A stretch of 64,000 nucleotides of DNA from Pseudomonas costantinii (GCF_001870435.1 NZ_MDDR01000007.1:62001-126000), one strand, 5' to 3'; positions 46,387 through 56,660 are shown, numbered from the stretch's first letter. The notes: generated by a model not told the origin, from the letters alone. Program-made: numbers and translations.

Positions 46387-47607
46387 TTATCGCTTTTTCA
46401 GCAAGTCTTTAAAGTGCGCTACCAGCTCTGCGGTCCTCGCAGGCAGGTGATAATGCTTGAGGAAGAAATCTCGACCATGCCTCCCCATCGCTTCGAGTCG
46501 CGCGGGATTGCTGTTGTATAGCTCCAAAACAGCGTTCGCAAGAGCGCTCGAGTCTTCCGCTGGGCAGATTAAACCTGCCTGCGCATCCGCAATCACCTGT
46601 GCAGTTTCCCCGTTACAACTAGCAATCACAGGCTTACCCGCGGCCAAATAGCCCTGGACTTTACTGGGGATCGTCGCTGAAAGTGCCGAGTCACCTTTCA
46701 ACGTCACTAATAACACTGACGACACGGCATAAATATCAGATACCTCCTCCGGAGATATCCGTCCTAACAATTCAATATTTGTTACGCCCAGATCATGAAT
46801 CTGCTGAGCAACGGCCTCCTCCGCGCTACCACTGCCAACAATGAAAAACCTAATACTCCGATACTCTTGCAAAAGACTAGCGGCTTCTACAATAGTGTTA
46901 CAAGACTGAGCAACACCGACATTACCGGCAAATACAACGGAGAAGTGACGAGAAACGTCATATAATTTAGACGACGTTGGAGGCGTTGTACTCTCTAAAT
47001 CTTTAGCTGAATTAGGAAATAGTTTTATCTTGCTCCACTTTTTCGTCAACCGCTGTACCGATGAGCGAAAACCCTCCGACTGAATCAGAATGGACTCTGA
47101 AGATCTATAGATATAACGGACAGCATATTCGACCAGTTTGAGGATAACCTTATTCTTAACAAACCCCGTCGCCAGCAAAGTCTCAGGCCAAATATCTTGC
47201 ACCCAAACTACCAGTGGAGCCCGCTTCACAAATGAAATAAGAACCGCGGGAAGTGCTTGGAGTAAAGGCGACGGTGCGTATACAAAAACCACATCAAACT
47301 TTCTCCCGCGTAGCGCCCAAGGAGCAAACAAGTAACCCGACACGATAAATGACAGATAGTTTAGCACCATGCCCTTTCCCGAATTTTTACCCCGCGCACG
47401 TAAAGGCAGCCTTATAACTTCAACACCATCGTAATATTCTGTTTGAATACCGGTCGAGCGATACCCGTCAAAAATTTTTCCTTCGGGATAATTGGGTTTA
47501 CCTGTCAGAACAGTAACGTCCACACCTTGAGCCCGCAGCTCATCCACCACATGGTTTATATGAAAGTTTTCCGGCCAAAAATATTGCGTCCACACTAGAA
47601 CTTTCAT
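46387..47607 (-). CDS. Glycosyltransferase family 4 (WbuB-like)
   Basis: A 406-residue GT-B glycosyltransferase. The N-terminus MKVLVWTQYFWPENFHIN, then TGKPNYPEGKIFDGY, is typical of the WbuB/WcaI-like group often found near L-FucNAc or L-QuiNAc pathway genes. The donor-binding half contains VFAGNVG and LIC(P)AEDSSALA. WbuB of E. coli O26 transfers L-FucNAc. It is the last gene of the leftward polysaccharide block and overlaps the preceding glycosyltransferase gene by 4 bp. Confidence 0.87.
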   Translation of the reverse strand: MKVLVWTQYFWPENFHINHVVDELRAQGVDVTVLTGKPNYPEGKIFDGYRSTGIQTEYYDGVEVIRLPLRARGKNSGKGMVLNYLSFIVSGYLFAPWALRGRKFDVVFVYAPSPLLQALPAVLISFVKRAPLVVWVQDIWPETLLATGFVKNKVILKLVEYAVRYIYRSSESILIQSEGFRSSVQRLTKKWSKIKLFPNSAKDLESTTPPTSSKLYDVSRHFSVVFAGNVGVAQSCNTIVEAASLLQEYRSIRFFIVGSGSAEEAVAQQIHDLGVTNIELLGRISPEEVSDIYAVSSVLLVTLKGDSALSATIPSKVQGYLAAGKPVIASCNGETAQVIADAQAGLICPAEDSSALANAVLELYNSNPARLEAMGRHGRDFFLKHYHLPARTAELVAHFKDLLKKR

Positions 47608-48626
47608 TGCAATACTTCTCTTAAAAACACTTCCGGGCCGTGTATGGGCTGAGTTGAGCTAACCATTCCGAGGTGGCGTTTGACCGCACGCGCAATAGAG
47701 GTAGGAGAGTGAGGATCGAAAGTCTCAACCGGTTCAACAATGTCCCTGACATAGTCAAGCTCAGCAGCGACGATCGGCAGGCACGCTCGAGAAGCTTCAA
47801 TCAGAGGCAAACCTAGCGACTCAGTAAAAGAGGGGTAGATTAATGCACCTGCTTGACTATAAAGATTGCTAATTTCTTCAGGCGTCAGCGGGCCAAGGTT
47901 GGTGACATTTAAGGCCCAACGTGCCCTAGAACGTGCAACTAGCTCAACTAAAGGTGAACTCAAGGAAAGCGTCAATGCCAGGCTGGGGCGTACTCCCTGC
48001 TCTGCCAATTGGCACCAGGCCGCTAAGAGCGCGGCGTGGTTTTTGTGAGGTTCTGCGCTCGCGACATAAACAAAATCAAAGACTCGCTCTCCACGAGCGG
48101 CAACAGTAAAAGGGGGCGAGTCAAGCATGAAAGGACAAATAACAACATTGGCTTTGGAACCCAAAAAAGCACTCGCTTGTTCCGCCATGGAAGGGCTTTG
48201 TACAATAAATTTTTTAACTCGGTATGCCAGATTTTTTATCAAGAAGCGCTCCACCATCAAACGCGCCCTTGTTTTAAACGAATAATGCCGCAAGCTGCTA
48301 GTGGAGACTAGAAGTCTATTCTGCAGGAGAACCGTTATTTCGCCTTGAGAGCGGAACAATGGAATCAACCCATGAAAGCAAAGTACCACATCGTCTTTGG
48401 TAACACGTCGTCGAAGCCTGAACTCAGCAGCAATTCTGGAAAAAATGGAGGGCCGTATCAAGTGCCTTTCAGCAGATGACGGAGGTAATAATTTTCCAGC
48501 GCGTATATCCAACTGCTCGAAATGCACCTGCATTTCCGGTACGGAATAAAGCGCTTGGAGCAGCGCGACGCCACCGCCAACATGAACGCCAGGCGCGTGT
48601 ACAAATAGCTTCCTTGAAGTTTTCAA
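47604..48626 (-). CDS. Glycosyltransferase (GT4-like)
   Basis: A 340-residue GT-B-type protein. The C-terminal half has FVYVASAEPHKNHAALLAAW, LGPLTPEEISNLYSQAGALIYPSFTESLGLPLIEAS, the nucleotide-sugar binding region with E-x7-E-like spacing. It overlaps neighbours on both sides by 4 bp. The sugar is unknown. Confidence 0.85.
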   Translation of the reverse strand: MKTSRKLFVHAPGVHVGGGVALLQALYSVPEMQVHFEQLDIRAGKLLPPSSAERHLIRPSIFSRIAAEFRLRRRVTKDDVVLCFHGLIPLFRSQGEITVLLQNRLLVSTSSLRHYSFKTRARLMVERFLIKNLAYRVKKFIVQSPSMAEQASAFLGSKANVVICPFMLDSPPFTVAARGERVFDFVYVASAEPHKNHAALLAAWCQLAEQGVRPSLALTLSLSSPLVELVARSRARWALNVTNLGPLTPEEISNLYSQAGALIYPSFTESLGLPLIEASRACLPIVAAELDYVRDIVEPVETFDPHSPTSIARAVKRHLGMVSSTQPIHGPEVFLREVLQ

Positions 48627-49654
48627 AAACGCTTTAAACCTCTTGGGATTCTCCGCAGGCGGGCATACACCTGGCGCATTTGCTGCTTGGTTTGGGAGGA
48701 AAACAATCGCAGCGCGGTCCGCCTTAGCAAATAAACGCAGCGCGCCGTCCAGGTGGCGGCGAGTACACGAAAATTAGATATACCATAACTTTTTGCCACC
48801 CCAGCACAATGATCCCCCGCCTCTACAAACCCCTGCGCCCATAACCGTGAGGCCAATATCAGATAGCTGGCACCGACTGCACCGGAGGTCTCGCCTGGCA
48901 GGTCTGAGCGAGAAAGTTTCTTTGCGAATGCCAGGTGCAGGTCACTTGACTCTTTGAACGCCAACTGTGCTTTGTTGCGAGTGTCCTGTCCAACATGGCT
49001 GCGCGTATGGACGAGAACTACTGGCAGATGAACAAATGAATAGTATTCAGCCGCACGAAACCACAAATCATAATCCTGTGTCGTCCGAAAACGTTCATTG
49101 AAATCACCAACTTCCTCAAAAACAGTACGAGGAATCAGCAAACTGCAACCATGCAAGGAACTTCGAGCCGTAAGCCAATAGCGAAAATACTTGGACGACA
49201 CCCCCGGCAAAGACACGCAAACAGCGTTTGCTATTTTTTCATCTGTGAAAATTGAATAATCAGAATATACAACGGTTCGAGCAGCATCGTGCGTTCTCAA
49301 AAAAGCGATCTGCTGGGAGATCTTTTCAGAAAAATAGAGATCATCATGGCTGAGCCAAGAAAAGTAATCCCCTGTCATTTTTCGTATGGCAAAATTCAAT
49401 GCCGACGCAACCCCACCATTTCCTTTTGAAAAGTAACGAATGCGGCCTCCAAATGATAGGGCGATATTTTCAGTCGCACCATCATCATCACTACCGTCAT
49501 TTACAACTATCACCTCAAGATTTGAATACGTTTGCTCTAACGCACTGTCTATCGCCCCTTTTAAAAAGGACGAACCGTTGTAAACCGGAATGACTATTGT
49601 CACTAATGGTAGAACACCATCAACCGGCAACGTCCTCTCAAGGATTGAAACCAT
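48623..49654 (-). CDS. Glycosyltransferase family 2
   Basis: A 343-residue GT-A enzyme: VTIVIPVYNGSSFLKGAIDSALEQT, VVNDGSDD, and DYFSWLSHDDLY with the metal-binding Asp pair. The last 100 residues are helical and basic. It starts 9 bp after the UPF0104 gene stop and overlaps the next gene by 4 bp. Confidence 0.9.
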   Translation of the reverse strand: MVSILERTLPVDGVLPLVTIVIPVYNGSSFLKGAIDSALEQTYSNLEVIVVNDGSDDDGATENIALSFGGRIRYFSKGNGGVASALNFAIRKMTGDYFSWLSHDDLYFSEKISQQIAFLRTHDAARTVVYSDYSIFTDEKIANAVCVSLPGVSSKYFRYWLTARSSLHGCSLLIPRTVFEEVGDFNERFRTTQDYDLWFRAAEYYSFVHLPVVLVHTRSHVGQDTRNKAQLAFKESSDLHLAFAKKLSRSDLPGETSGAVGASYLILASRLWAQGFVEAGDHCAGVAKSYGISNFRVLAATWTARCVYLLRRTALRLFSSQTKQQMRQVYARLRRIPRGLKRF

Positions 49655-49663
49655 TATAAATTC

Positions 49664-50671
49664 CTAGGCGAGTTTTTCAGCACTCAAGCTCTTTGCCTTC
49701 TCACGATGTTTGTTTGTGCTGTAGAGCAGCGTAGCAATCATGCCTGGGATATTAACCAGCAACATCCCCACTCGAAAGCAGAAATAAATTGTAGCGAATG
49801 GCGCGACTCTATTGGACAACTCCACACACACTTTTGAAAACACAGACTCCCCGACGCCAAGCCCACCTGGCGTGATAGGAATCACAGAAAACAAGTTACC
49901 AAAAACTCCTGCGATCGCAGTAACTTCCGCATTTGCCGAGAACGTAAACATTGAAGAAATTACCACCATACCCGTAATCACAATACCGGTTGCGACCAGC
50001 GATGCAAACCAACAAACAAGCATGATCGGCCATGCACGGAAATACATGAGAAGTGTCAAACCAAATGGCTGAAGGTGATGTCGCATCTTTACCGGTAACC
50101 GGTCAATAATAGAAAACTTCAGTGCGATAAAAACACCCAGCATGAGCAATATAACGCCCACAAAAGACAGCACTACCAGTACTCGGAGTAAACCGATGTA
50201 TTGATGATACTCTGAGTCTGGTGATACCGCCGCCGGCAAAAAAACTGAAACCAGCGTTGCAACAGACACCAAGCCCAGCATTGCAAAGACACGGTCTGTG
50301 ACGATTGAAATAAGTGCAGTCGACCTTCCGCTTTCCAGAAGCCGAAAAATCTGTACGCCCTTTACTGCGTCACCACCTGCCGCACCAGGCAACCAAGTAG
50401 AAAAGAAGCTACCCATCAACTGAAGATTGAGAACTGTACTCAATGGAATAATATTATTAGTAGCCCTGAGCAATAACCACCAACGTACACCGCTTATTAA
50501 TATCCCTAAAAACAGGCAGAGCAAAGCCGGCACAAATAGATCGAGGTGATCAAAAACCACCGCGATTGAGCCGAAATCCAGCTGACCGCTGTTCAGAAGC
50601 GCCACAACCAAAGCGCCTGCTAACAACAGCTTTATAATCAAAAAGATGTGGCTCTTTTTCAAATAACGCAT
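49664..50671 (-). CDS. UPF0104 / LPG-synthase-TM family membrane protein
   Basis: A 335-residue protein with about eight transmembrane helices. The family signatures are in the RWWLLLRATNN and GSFFSTWLPGAAGGDAVKGVQIFRLLESG segments, then ITPGGLGVGESVF. Members include the flippase part of MprF and are thought to move polar lipids across the inner membrane. Next to YfhO and a DPM1-like GT2 it may flip a polyprenyl-phosphate sugar. Confidence 0.85.
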   Translation of the reverse strand: MRYLKKSHIFLIIKLLLAGALVVALLNSGQLDFGSIAVVFDHLDLFVPALLCLFLGILISGVRWWLLLRATNNIIPLSTVLNLQLMGSFFSTWLPGAAGGDAVKGVQIFRLLESGRSTALISIVTDRVFAMLGLVSVATLVSVFLPAAVSPDSEYHQYIGLLRVLVVLSFVGVILLMLGVFIALKFSIIDRLPVKMRHHLQPFGLTLLMYFRAWPIMLVCWFASLVATGIVITGMVVISSMFTFSANAEVTAIAGVFGNLFSVIPITPGGLGVGESVFSKVCVELSNRVAPFATIYFCFRVGMLLVNIPGMIATLLYSTNKHREKAKSLSAEKLA

Positions 50672-50892
50672 AAGTCCCTACTATTAGCTTGTTTTTTGCT
50701 GACGCATGTTTTGGCATTTTATGCTAAGTACATATCATGCGCTGACAACCCTTGTTACGTCCATCAATAATCCCTTATTTCCCGTGCTTAACAAGGGCTT
50801 TTTAGCCATGGCCACCGATGCCCCGTCAGCAAACGCCCCATACCTGTAAGGAGGGCTTTCGCCTTCCTTTACAGGCCAAGGACAATTTCACG
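50672..50892 (-). terminator. Gap with hairpin after the YfhO gene
   Basis: 221-bp gap inside the leftward block. At 50843-50875 CCTGTAAGGAGGGC pairs with GCCTTCCTTTACAGG (one bulge) around a short loop, 18 bp beyond the YfhO stop. It probably ends or slows transcription, so the last four genes may have their own promoter in this gap. Confidence 0.45.
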
Positions 50893-53331
50893 TCATCGAA
50901 ACACTTCCAAGCCTCGTCTGAGCATTCTGTTTACGCTTCCTCGGCGAGCACCCAGCAGAATGAGCAGCAGTATGGTCAGTAGCGAAGCACCTATTGCCAA
51001 AGGCAAGGTCTTGGGTTGGTAGGTCATTTTAATCGTGTAATGCCCAGGAGGAACAACAACACCTCGAAATGTATTTTCGACTTTTATAATAGGCACACTG
51101 CCACCATTCAGAAGTGCGCTCCAGTTTGAGTGCCAGTTGTCAGAAAGCACTACCAAAGACTCTTCAGTGGCATTACCACTCAGTACAACTTCACCATTTC
51201 GGTATGAGTCTATGGACGCTGGAACAAGCGCGCTCTGAAAGTCGTCAGGAAGTCTCACATCTTCTTGACCCGCCAAGTCACCGAGCCGAATTGAAAAAGC
51301 TCTCGGCAGTACACGTTTGTTCTCAAGTACGGTTGTCGACGGCCCTTGATAAGCATTGACAAAGCCTTTGGAGAGCAACTCAGTAATGTAAACCGTGTAG
51401 GAGGTAGGTAGCAGTAGATACTTCACCCCGAGCAGATTGACCGAGTTCCAATTAATCGTATTTGTGGTCGGCTTATCTTGAATCAAAATAAATGACGGGA
51501 ACGTCCCCCGCGGCGCAAGAACATCATTAAAACCAGGACGTTGATTATTGGCAAGGTTGAATGCCGAATAGAAGAAGTTGTTGTAGGCCGGCAAACTGCC
51601 TTGATTCATGGTGGTCACTTCTTGGATCTGATAAGCAGAACCCAGCTCTGGCACCAACCCCCCTTGCGCAAAATTCAGGGTTCTATAATTACCAATATTA
51701 TCTTTGACAAACTGTACAGCCGCGGGCACTTTTTGAAAAATGTCACTTCGTTCAAAACGAATCATTTTCCCCCACACCATCAGCTCACATAGCATGGCAA
51801 GCATGACAACAGCAACCAGTGTATTGGCTAACTTGTTTGCATTTGGAAAGCGCTTGAAAACCAGCATCACCACGCCGATCAGCAATACAAGTGCGGCCAT
51901 AAAATATAGCGAGTTTGTTTTATATTTAATGAACGGCTCACGCAACCCATAGACATCATAAAGATAGAATAGCGCGGAAAACAATATCGTAATGGTCAGC
52001 GCAAATGGCACCGTGCGGAAGTTTCGCGCCTGCAAATTGCTCATCCCAAAGCCAACCAGTATGACCATAGGAATCATTATGACCGGCCACCAGTACTGGC
52101 TACCAATATTCCCAACAATTGGAAGGTATGAGAAGAGCCAGTGGACCCAGAAAGGATCAAAGAGGCGCACAACCACAAAAATACAGCTGATGGCGCACAA
52201 ATAGACTAGCCATTTAAACGGCCGCTCTATTTTTGCAACTGCACAGCTGGCTAATGCGATTGCAACTATTCCGCTATGAAAGACACTATTGCCCGTGAAG
52301 GAGCCTAAATTATCCCAAGAGGCCGCAGCAGCCTCTGTAGCGTTGTACGATTCGAAAAAATGCGAGGGCGAGAAAAATGAGGCCATGGCGTTTGGAAAAC
52401 GTAGAGCCCAAAATACTCGTTTCGAATAATCTTCCAGTGTACCCAAGCTCTTTAAATTCTCTAAAAAGGGAAAATAAAGCGGCGCCAACAGTAGTATCGA
52501 AGCAACCAACCCCGCCCCCAGCATGGCAAGAACAAAAGCACCTTGCTTGATGGAGTACCGGCCATTCTGAATATGATTAAGCAGGTAGCCGACAATGATT
52601 ATACCTACCGCGATTAAGCCGGTAATGGTAGTGGGCATGAACGTACAGGAGAAAAACAGTGCAAAAGCCAGCACCACCATACTCCAACTAAACACATTAA
52701 ACCGCTCAATAAGCATCAACGCGGTATAAAGGCAAACAGGTATATAGAGGTAGCTTTGTGTTACGTTCGAGCCTAAGTTAGCTGTCAGGTACCCATTGAG
52801 CAAGTAAAATGTGGCAGCCGTTGCAGCCGCCATCGCTGACAGCCCAAACACCTCTCTTACCGTGCGATAAATGAAAAAAACACCAAAGTAAATGGCGATC
52901 ATTATCGCGATATTGTAGCTAATGGAGCTTCCTCCAAATAAAGCACTTGCCAATGTCAGAGCGGAAAACTTCTGATCCACCAGCGCTTCCGGCCCTAGTG
53001 CACCGGCTGCGGAATAGGGATTCCAATAAGGCGACTCACCATTCTTGAGGGTGTGCGCCATAAACTCAATCATTGGATCAGACTGAAATGTCGCGCCCCC
53101 ATTGTCGTTATACCCCGCCCACCAACCTGAAGTGTTTGGAATCGGGTAAACCGGCTTTAATTGCCCTCCCGTTATAGCCCCGGTCAATTGATCGGTGACG
53201 CGCAGGCTCGCACCGTTGAACAGAACGTCAGGGAAAACAGCCATAATTAGAAGCAACGCAACGAGGTACGCTTCTAAAATAGGCCGCCGCAAAGAAAATC
53301 TTCTTCTTAAGTTAAAAATGAAATTGGTCAC
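50893..53331 (-). CDS. YfhO-type membrane glycosyltransferase-like protein
   Basis: An 812-residue membrane protein: about 12-13 helices through residue 540, a periplasmic beta-rich domain of about 230 residues, then a final helix and basic tail. The N-terminal loop holds acidic residues (RVTDQLTG, then MIEFMAHTLKNGESPYWNPY), as in GT-C fold enzymes. YfhO proteins of Firmicutes transfer a lipid-linked sugar to teichoic acids after a CsbB-type GT2 and a flippase have acted. The start is GTG 53331 with GGAA upstream. It lies 29 bp after the GT2 gene. Confidence 0.82.
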   Translation of the reverse strand: MTNFIFNLRRRFSLRRPILEAYLVALLLIMAVFPDVLFNGASLRVTDQLTGAITGGQLKPVYPIPNTSGWWAGYNDNGGATFQSDPMIEFMAHTLKNGESPYWNPYSAAGALGPEALVDQKFSALTLASALFGGSSISYNIAIMIAIYFGVFFIYRTVREVFGLSAMAAATAATFYLLNGYLTANLGSNVTQSYLYIPVCLYTALMLIERFNVFSWSMVVLAFALFFSCTFMPTTITGLIAVGIIIVGYLLNHIQNGRYSIKQGAFVLAMLGAGLVASILLLAPLYFPFLENLKSLGTLEDYSKRVFWALRFPNAMASFFSPSHFFESYNATEAAAASWDNLGSFTGNSVFHSGIVAIALASCAVAKIERPFKWLVYLCAISCIFVVVRLFDPFWVHWLFSYLPIVGNIGSQYWWPVIMIPMVILVGFGMSNLQARNFRTVPFALTITILFSALFYLYDVYGLREPFIKYKTNSLYFMAALVLLIGVVMLVFKRFPNANKLANTLVAVVMLAMLCELMVWGKMIRFERSDIFQKVPAAVQFVKDNIGNYRTLNFAQGGLVPELGSAYQIQEVTTMNQGSLPAYNNFFYSAFNLANNQRPGFNDVLAPRGTFPSFILIQDKPTTNTINWNSVNLLGVKYLLLPTSYTVYITELLSKGFVNAYQGPSTTVLENKRVLPRAFSIRLGDLAGQEDVRLPDDFQSALVPASIDSYRNGEVVLSGNATEESLVVLSDNWHSNWSALLNGGSVPIIKVENTFRGVVVPPGHYTIKMTYQPKTLPLAIGASLLTILLLILLGARRGSVNRMLRRGLEVFR

Positions 53332-53360
53332 GTTAGTTCCAAACTACTTATATGAAATAT

Positions 53361-54164
53361 TCAGAACCAGTAAACAATTTTTGTTTTATGCAGGAACGCT
53401 CGAATCAAGCAATATCCGAATCCCAAACCTTCTTTGTGGAAAATAAATTTTGACACCCCACGCTCACGCACACCTTGTGCGCCTGCAATGTATTTAACTT
53501 CGCCCCCAATCAAGATGGATTTGAATGTAATTTCGGGGCTGATGCTGAACCGGTTTTGACTTAAGCCCACACCCAGTGTTTCCCTGCGACGGAACATCTT
53601 GAATGCATACGTGGAGTCAGGAATGTATTGTCCTAGCGCCAGCTTCACACCGATGCGGAAGAAAAACTGAAAAAACTTGTACTTAAAAGGTATTGTTCCG
53701 TCATCACCCGACTGAATATAGCGAGAGCATTGAGCCAAAATCGCGCCCTTCTCCATCTCTTCATAGAGGGCGGGAATCAGATGAATCGGGTCCACAGCAT
53801 CGGCTGAAACAAAAATACAGTACCGACCGGTCCCATGAGCCGCGCCGTATCTAACAACAGCACCATAGCCTCGGCGGTGAAGAGAACGGCTGATCACACG
53901 CACGGGGAGCTGATCCTTATTTTTTTCACTCCATGCGGTTGCCAGACTGTAAGTCTCATCATCACTTTTATCATCAACTACAATGATTTCGGTGGTGAAA
54001 TTTTTTCCGCCGACAGCCTCCTTAACACTGTCTAGGATGCCGACAATATTTTCGGCTTCATTCAGGCAGGGAATGACAATGGTCAAATCGATTGGGTCTT
54101 CAACCAACGAAGCCGTGTTCAATACACCTTCAGACGACACGTCCTGAATGTTATTAGTGCTCAT
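53361..54164 (-). CDS. Glycosyltransferase family 2, DPM1-like
   Basis: A 267-residue GT-A enzyme: LTIVIPCLNEAENIVGILDSV, IIVVDDKSDDET, RRGYGAVVRYGAAHGTGRY and FVSADAVDP. This is the dolichol-phosphate-mannose-synthase-like pattern that makes polyprenyl-phosphate sugars. There are no C-terminal membrane helices, only a hydrophobic, aromatic end. It leads into YfhO in the same operon; a GAGGGG ribosome site precedes ATG 54164. Confidence 0.9.
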   Translation of the reverse strand: MSTNNIQDVSSEGVLNTASLVEDPIDLTIVIPCLNEAENIVGILDSVKEAVGGKNFTTEIIVVDDKSDDETYSLATAWSEKNKDQLPVRVISRSLHRRGYGAVVRYGAAHGTGRYCIFVSADAVDPIHLIPALYEEMEKGAILAQCSRYIQSGDDGTIPFKYKFFQFFFRIGVKLALGQYIPDSTYAFKMFRRRETLGVGLSQNRFSISPEITFKSILIGGEVKYIAGAQGVRERGVSKFIFHKEGLGFGYCLIRAFLHKTKIVYWF

Positions 54165-54214
54165 GCTGTTCCCCTCTTCCTTAAATTCACTTGAGTTATA
54201 TTATATATTTTTAA

Positions 54215-55261
54215 CTAGCCGACCAATCGGGACGAATAAGGAATGGCGCGTGTCACTGCGGCGATTCCAAGGCTTACAAAAAACGTTGCCAACGACAAGC
54301 TCAGGATTGCGCTGAACGATGACATTGAAGCTAAACCAAGGGTAAATCCGAGCATCCCTGACTTTATCAACTCGATGACCAAAAGATGCATAAAATAGAC
54401 CGGGAAGACAAGGCCCGAAAAAAAAGCAACCGGCCTGATCAGCCTTGGTGAAAGCTCTATTTTTCCGATCAGTAGAAATGCGGCAACTGAAGCGAGCATC
54501 ACATTGGGGCTAAAATACTCCATTGCCGTTTCCACGGGAGCAGGAGCATCGGAATTCAAGTACCAACTTAGCAAAAAAGTAGTCGCGCTTGCCAAGCCGA
54601 GGACAATCAAGCTAAACCAAGAAGGTAGCGCTTTGAATACATTTGACTTGGACAGGTAAAAACCCAATAAAAAATAACCCGGCCAATGCAAAAAGTCAGT
54701 CAACACCAAGTGATTGAGAATTGGCTCATGGTCATATACTTTTATAGCGTTCGCCAAAAACCAAATACCAAAAAAATAAACGGCAAAACGCTTACTGGCA
54801 AGCAGCGCTACCGACAGAGGCTGAAGTATCGGCAGAACAACATACACCCCCATTATCATGTATACGAACCATAGGTGGTACATGACGGGGCCTTTCAAGG
54901 ATTGCAAGAGCGCACCGGTAATACTCAGGGGGCGACCTTCCCAATAATTAACCCAAAAAACATAGATTACGCTCCAGAATGCAAGAGGAATGGCTACCTT
55001 GAGAAGCCTGGACATCACCCCCGTTAATGCACCAGAGCCCTCTCTTCCTAGCAGCAACGCCCCGGACAGCATTGCAAATAACGGGACGGCGACTCTCGCT
55101 ACAGAATCCAATGCCGTGGCGGTTAAAAAACTCCCCAGGCTGATGCTCTTGGCGCTGTAAAATATTGGCGCCGAAACATGGATAATAATAACACCCAACA
55201 TGGCTATAAGACGGCACGCGTCCGCCCAAGCCAATCGCCCCAATTCTTTTTGTTGTGTCAT
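54215..55261 (-). CDS. Acyltransferase family 3 (OafA/WecH-like)
   Basis: A 348-residue, ten-helix membrane acyltransferase. The first helix region WADACRLIAMLGVIIIHVSAPIF carries the conserved Arg and His of the family. It would O-acetylate a surface polysaccharide or its precursor. It starts 7 bp after the Wzt stop and is followed by a 50-bp gap. Confidence 0.87.
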   Translation of the reverse strand: MTQQKELGRLAWADACRLIAMLGVIIIHVSAPIFYSAKSISLGSFLTATALDSVARVAVPLFAMLSGALLLGREGSGALTGVMSRLLKVAIPLAFWSVIYVFWVNYWEGRPLSITGALLQSLKGPVMYHLWFVYMIMGVYVVLPILQPLSVALLASKRFAVYFFGIWFLANAIKVYDHEPILNHLVLTDFLHWPGYFLLGFYLSKSNVFKALPSWFSLIVLGLASATTFLLSWYLNSDAPAPVETAMEYFSPNVMLASVAAFLLIGKIELSPRLIRPVAFFSGLVFPVYFMHLLVIELIKSGMLGFTLGLASMSSFSAILSLSLATFFVSLGIAAVTRAIPYSSRLVG

Positions 55262-55268
55262 GTTTATA

Positions 55269-56660
55269 CTACGCCCTGGAGGTGAGAGTTATTTTATCTA
55301 ATGGCGCCCCGACTATCACGCCTTCAATGCTTGAAGCAACCACTTTAAATAGGACGGCATCGTGCATCCAATGCAATTGCACGTGTTCCTGCAAAGTGCC
55401 ATTGGCGATAGCTGCAACAATCGAATAATCCCCCACCGCCAAAATAGGTAGTTTAAAGTGAAAACTGGCATCTACACCGTTCTCTGCGACCACTCTAACC
55501 GGTGATTTTTTATACGAGTGGTATGTGTTGCCGCCGATTAATGGTTGGCCCAATCGGTCTTTTATCGTGAACCCCATAATAGGCAAGTCGATATCATGCT
55601 TGGCTCGCGCTGATACTTTGACCACCACGGACATTCCCCCTTCACAAGCTATCAGGGGATGACCTGATTCATTTGTGAAACTCACCTTTACTATCTCTGC
55701 GCCACCTGTCCCAAATGCCGAAGACTGCTCATTAAAACCAAAGCTTTCAATTTCCTGAGCCCCCATAAAAAGGCTCCCATCGCTCGCGTTGACGATGAGC
55801 TGCTCTACAATACTGACTCTCGATTCATCTTCGGCATTTTCTTTGATATCGTGCTCAGCACTATTATCCGCTACCGAAGCTATATTATCCGCCCCCGTAT
55901 GCTGCATATACTGCTGAGCGAAATAGTTCTCACAGACTTCCTTGGCGCTACCCGCCTGTCGAATAACCCCTCCTTCCAACCATATTGCATGATCACAGAA
56001 AGCGGTGACAGCGGCCAGGTCATGACTAACAAAAAGGATCGTGCCCGTCTCTTGGAACTGCCGAAGAAAACGCATGCATTTCTGCGCAAAAAAAGCATCG
56101 CCCACTGATAACGCTTCATCAATAATCAGAATGTCGGCATCGACGTGAGCAATGACGGAAAAAGCAAGGCGAGCCTGCATGCCGCTGGAGTAGGCTTTGA
56201 CAGGCTGATCTATAAACTCCGCCAGTTCGGAAAAGTCGACTATTTTTTGAAAGCGTTCTTCAATGCACGATTTCTTCAGCTCAAACAGGCTGGCATAGAG
56301 ATATATATTTTCCCGACCGCTGAACTCAGGATTAAAGCCCGAGCCTAACTCAAGCACGGCAGCAACTTTACCATTAACTTTTATTGAGCCTTTAGTGGCA
56401 GTCAATGTACCAGTCAGCAACTGCAGCAGCGTACTCTTACCCGCGCCGTTGCGCCCAATTACACCCACAGATTGCCCTTTCAGAACCTCGAAGCTCACGT
56501 TCTTTAACGCAAGAAAATCGCGATAATAGTTCCGCCGCCACCCGAAGAATATTTGCTTCAGGCGATCATGCGGCGCATCATAAATATGATAGGCCTTTTC
56601 CAAACCTACGACATCGATGACAGGGGGCGCTTTAATATCGCTGTTCATTTCAACACTCAT
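55269..56660 (-). CDS. wzt: Polysaccharide ABC transporter ATPase with C-terminal cargo domain
   Basis: A 463-residue Wzt protein. ATPase part: Walker A GRNGAGKST at 69-77, signature YSSGMQARLAF at 157-167, Walker B ILIIDEAL at 177-184, H-loop His213. After a linker of about 40 acidic residues comes a beta-sandwich domain (about 285-455) like the Wzt C-terminal domain of E. coli O8/O9a, which binds the non-reducing cap of the O chain. This extra domain distinguishes it from Wzt proteins of about 250 residues. It overlaps wzm by 4 bp. Confidence 0.93.
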   Translation of the reverse strand: MSVEMNSDIKAPPVIDVVGLEKAYHIYDAPHDRLKQIFFGWRRNYYRDFLALKNVSFEVLKGQSVGVIGRNGAGKSTLLQLLTGTLTATKGSIKVNGKVAAVLELGSGFNPEFSGRENIYLYASLFELKKSCIEERFQKIVDFSELAEFIDQPVKAYSSGMQARLAFSVIAHVDADILIIDEALSVGDAFFAQKCMRFLRQFQETGTILFVSHDLAAVTAFCDHAIWLEGGVIRQAGSAKEVCENYFAQQYMQHTGADNIASVADNSAEHDIKENAEDESRVSIVEQLIVNASDGSLFMGAQEIESFGFNEQSSAFGTGGAEIVKVSFTNESGHPLIACEGGMSVVVKVSARAKHDIDLPIMGFTIKDRLGQPLIGGNTYHSYKKSPVRVVAENGVDASFHFKLPILAVGDYSIVAAIANGTLQEHVQLHWMHDAVLFKVVASSIEGVIVGAPLDKITLTSRA

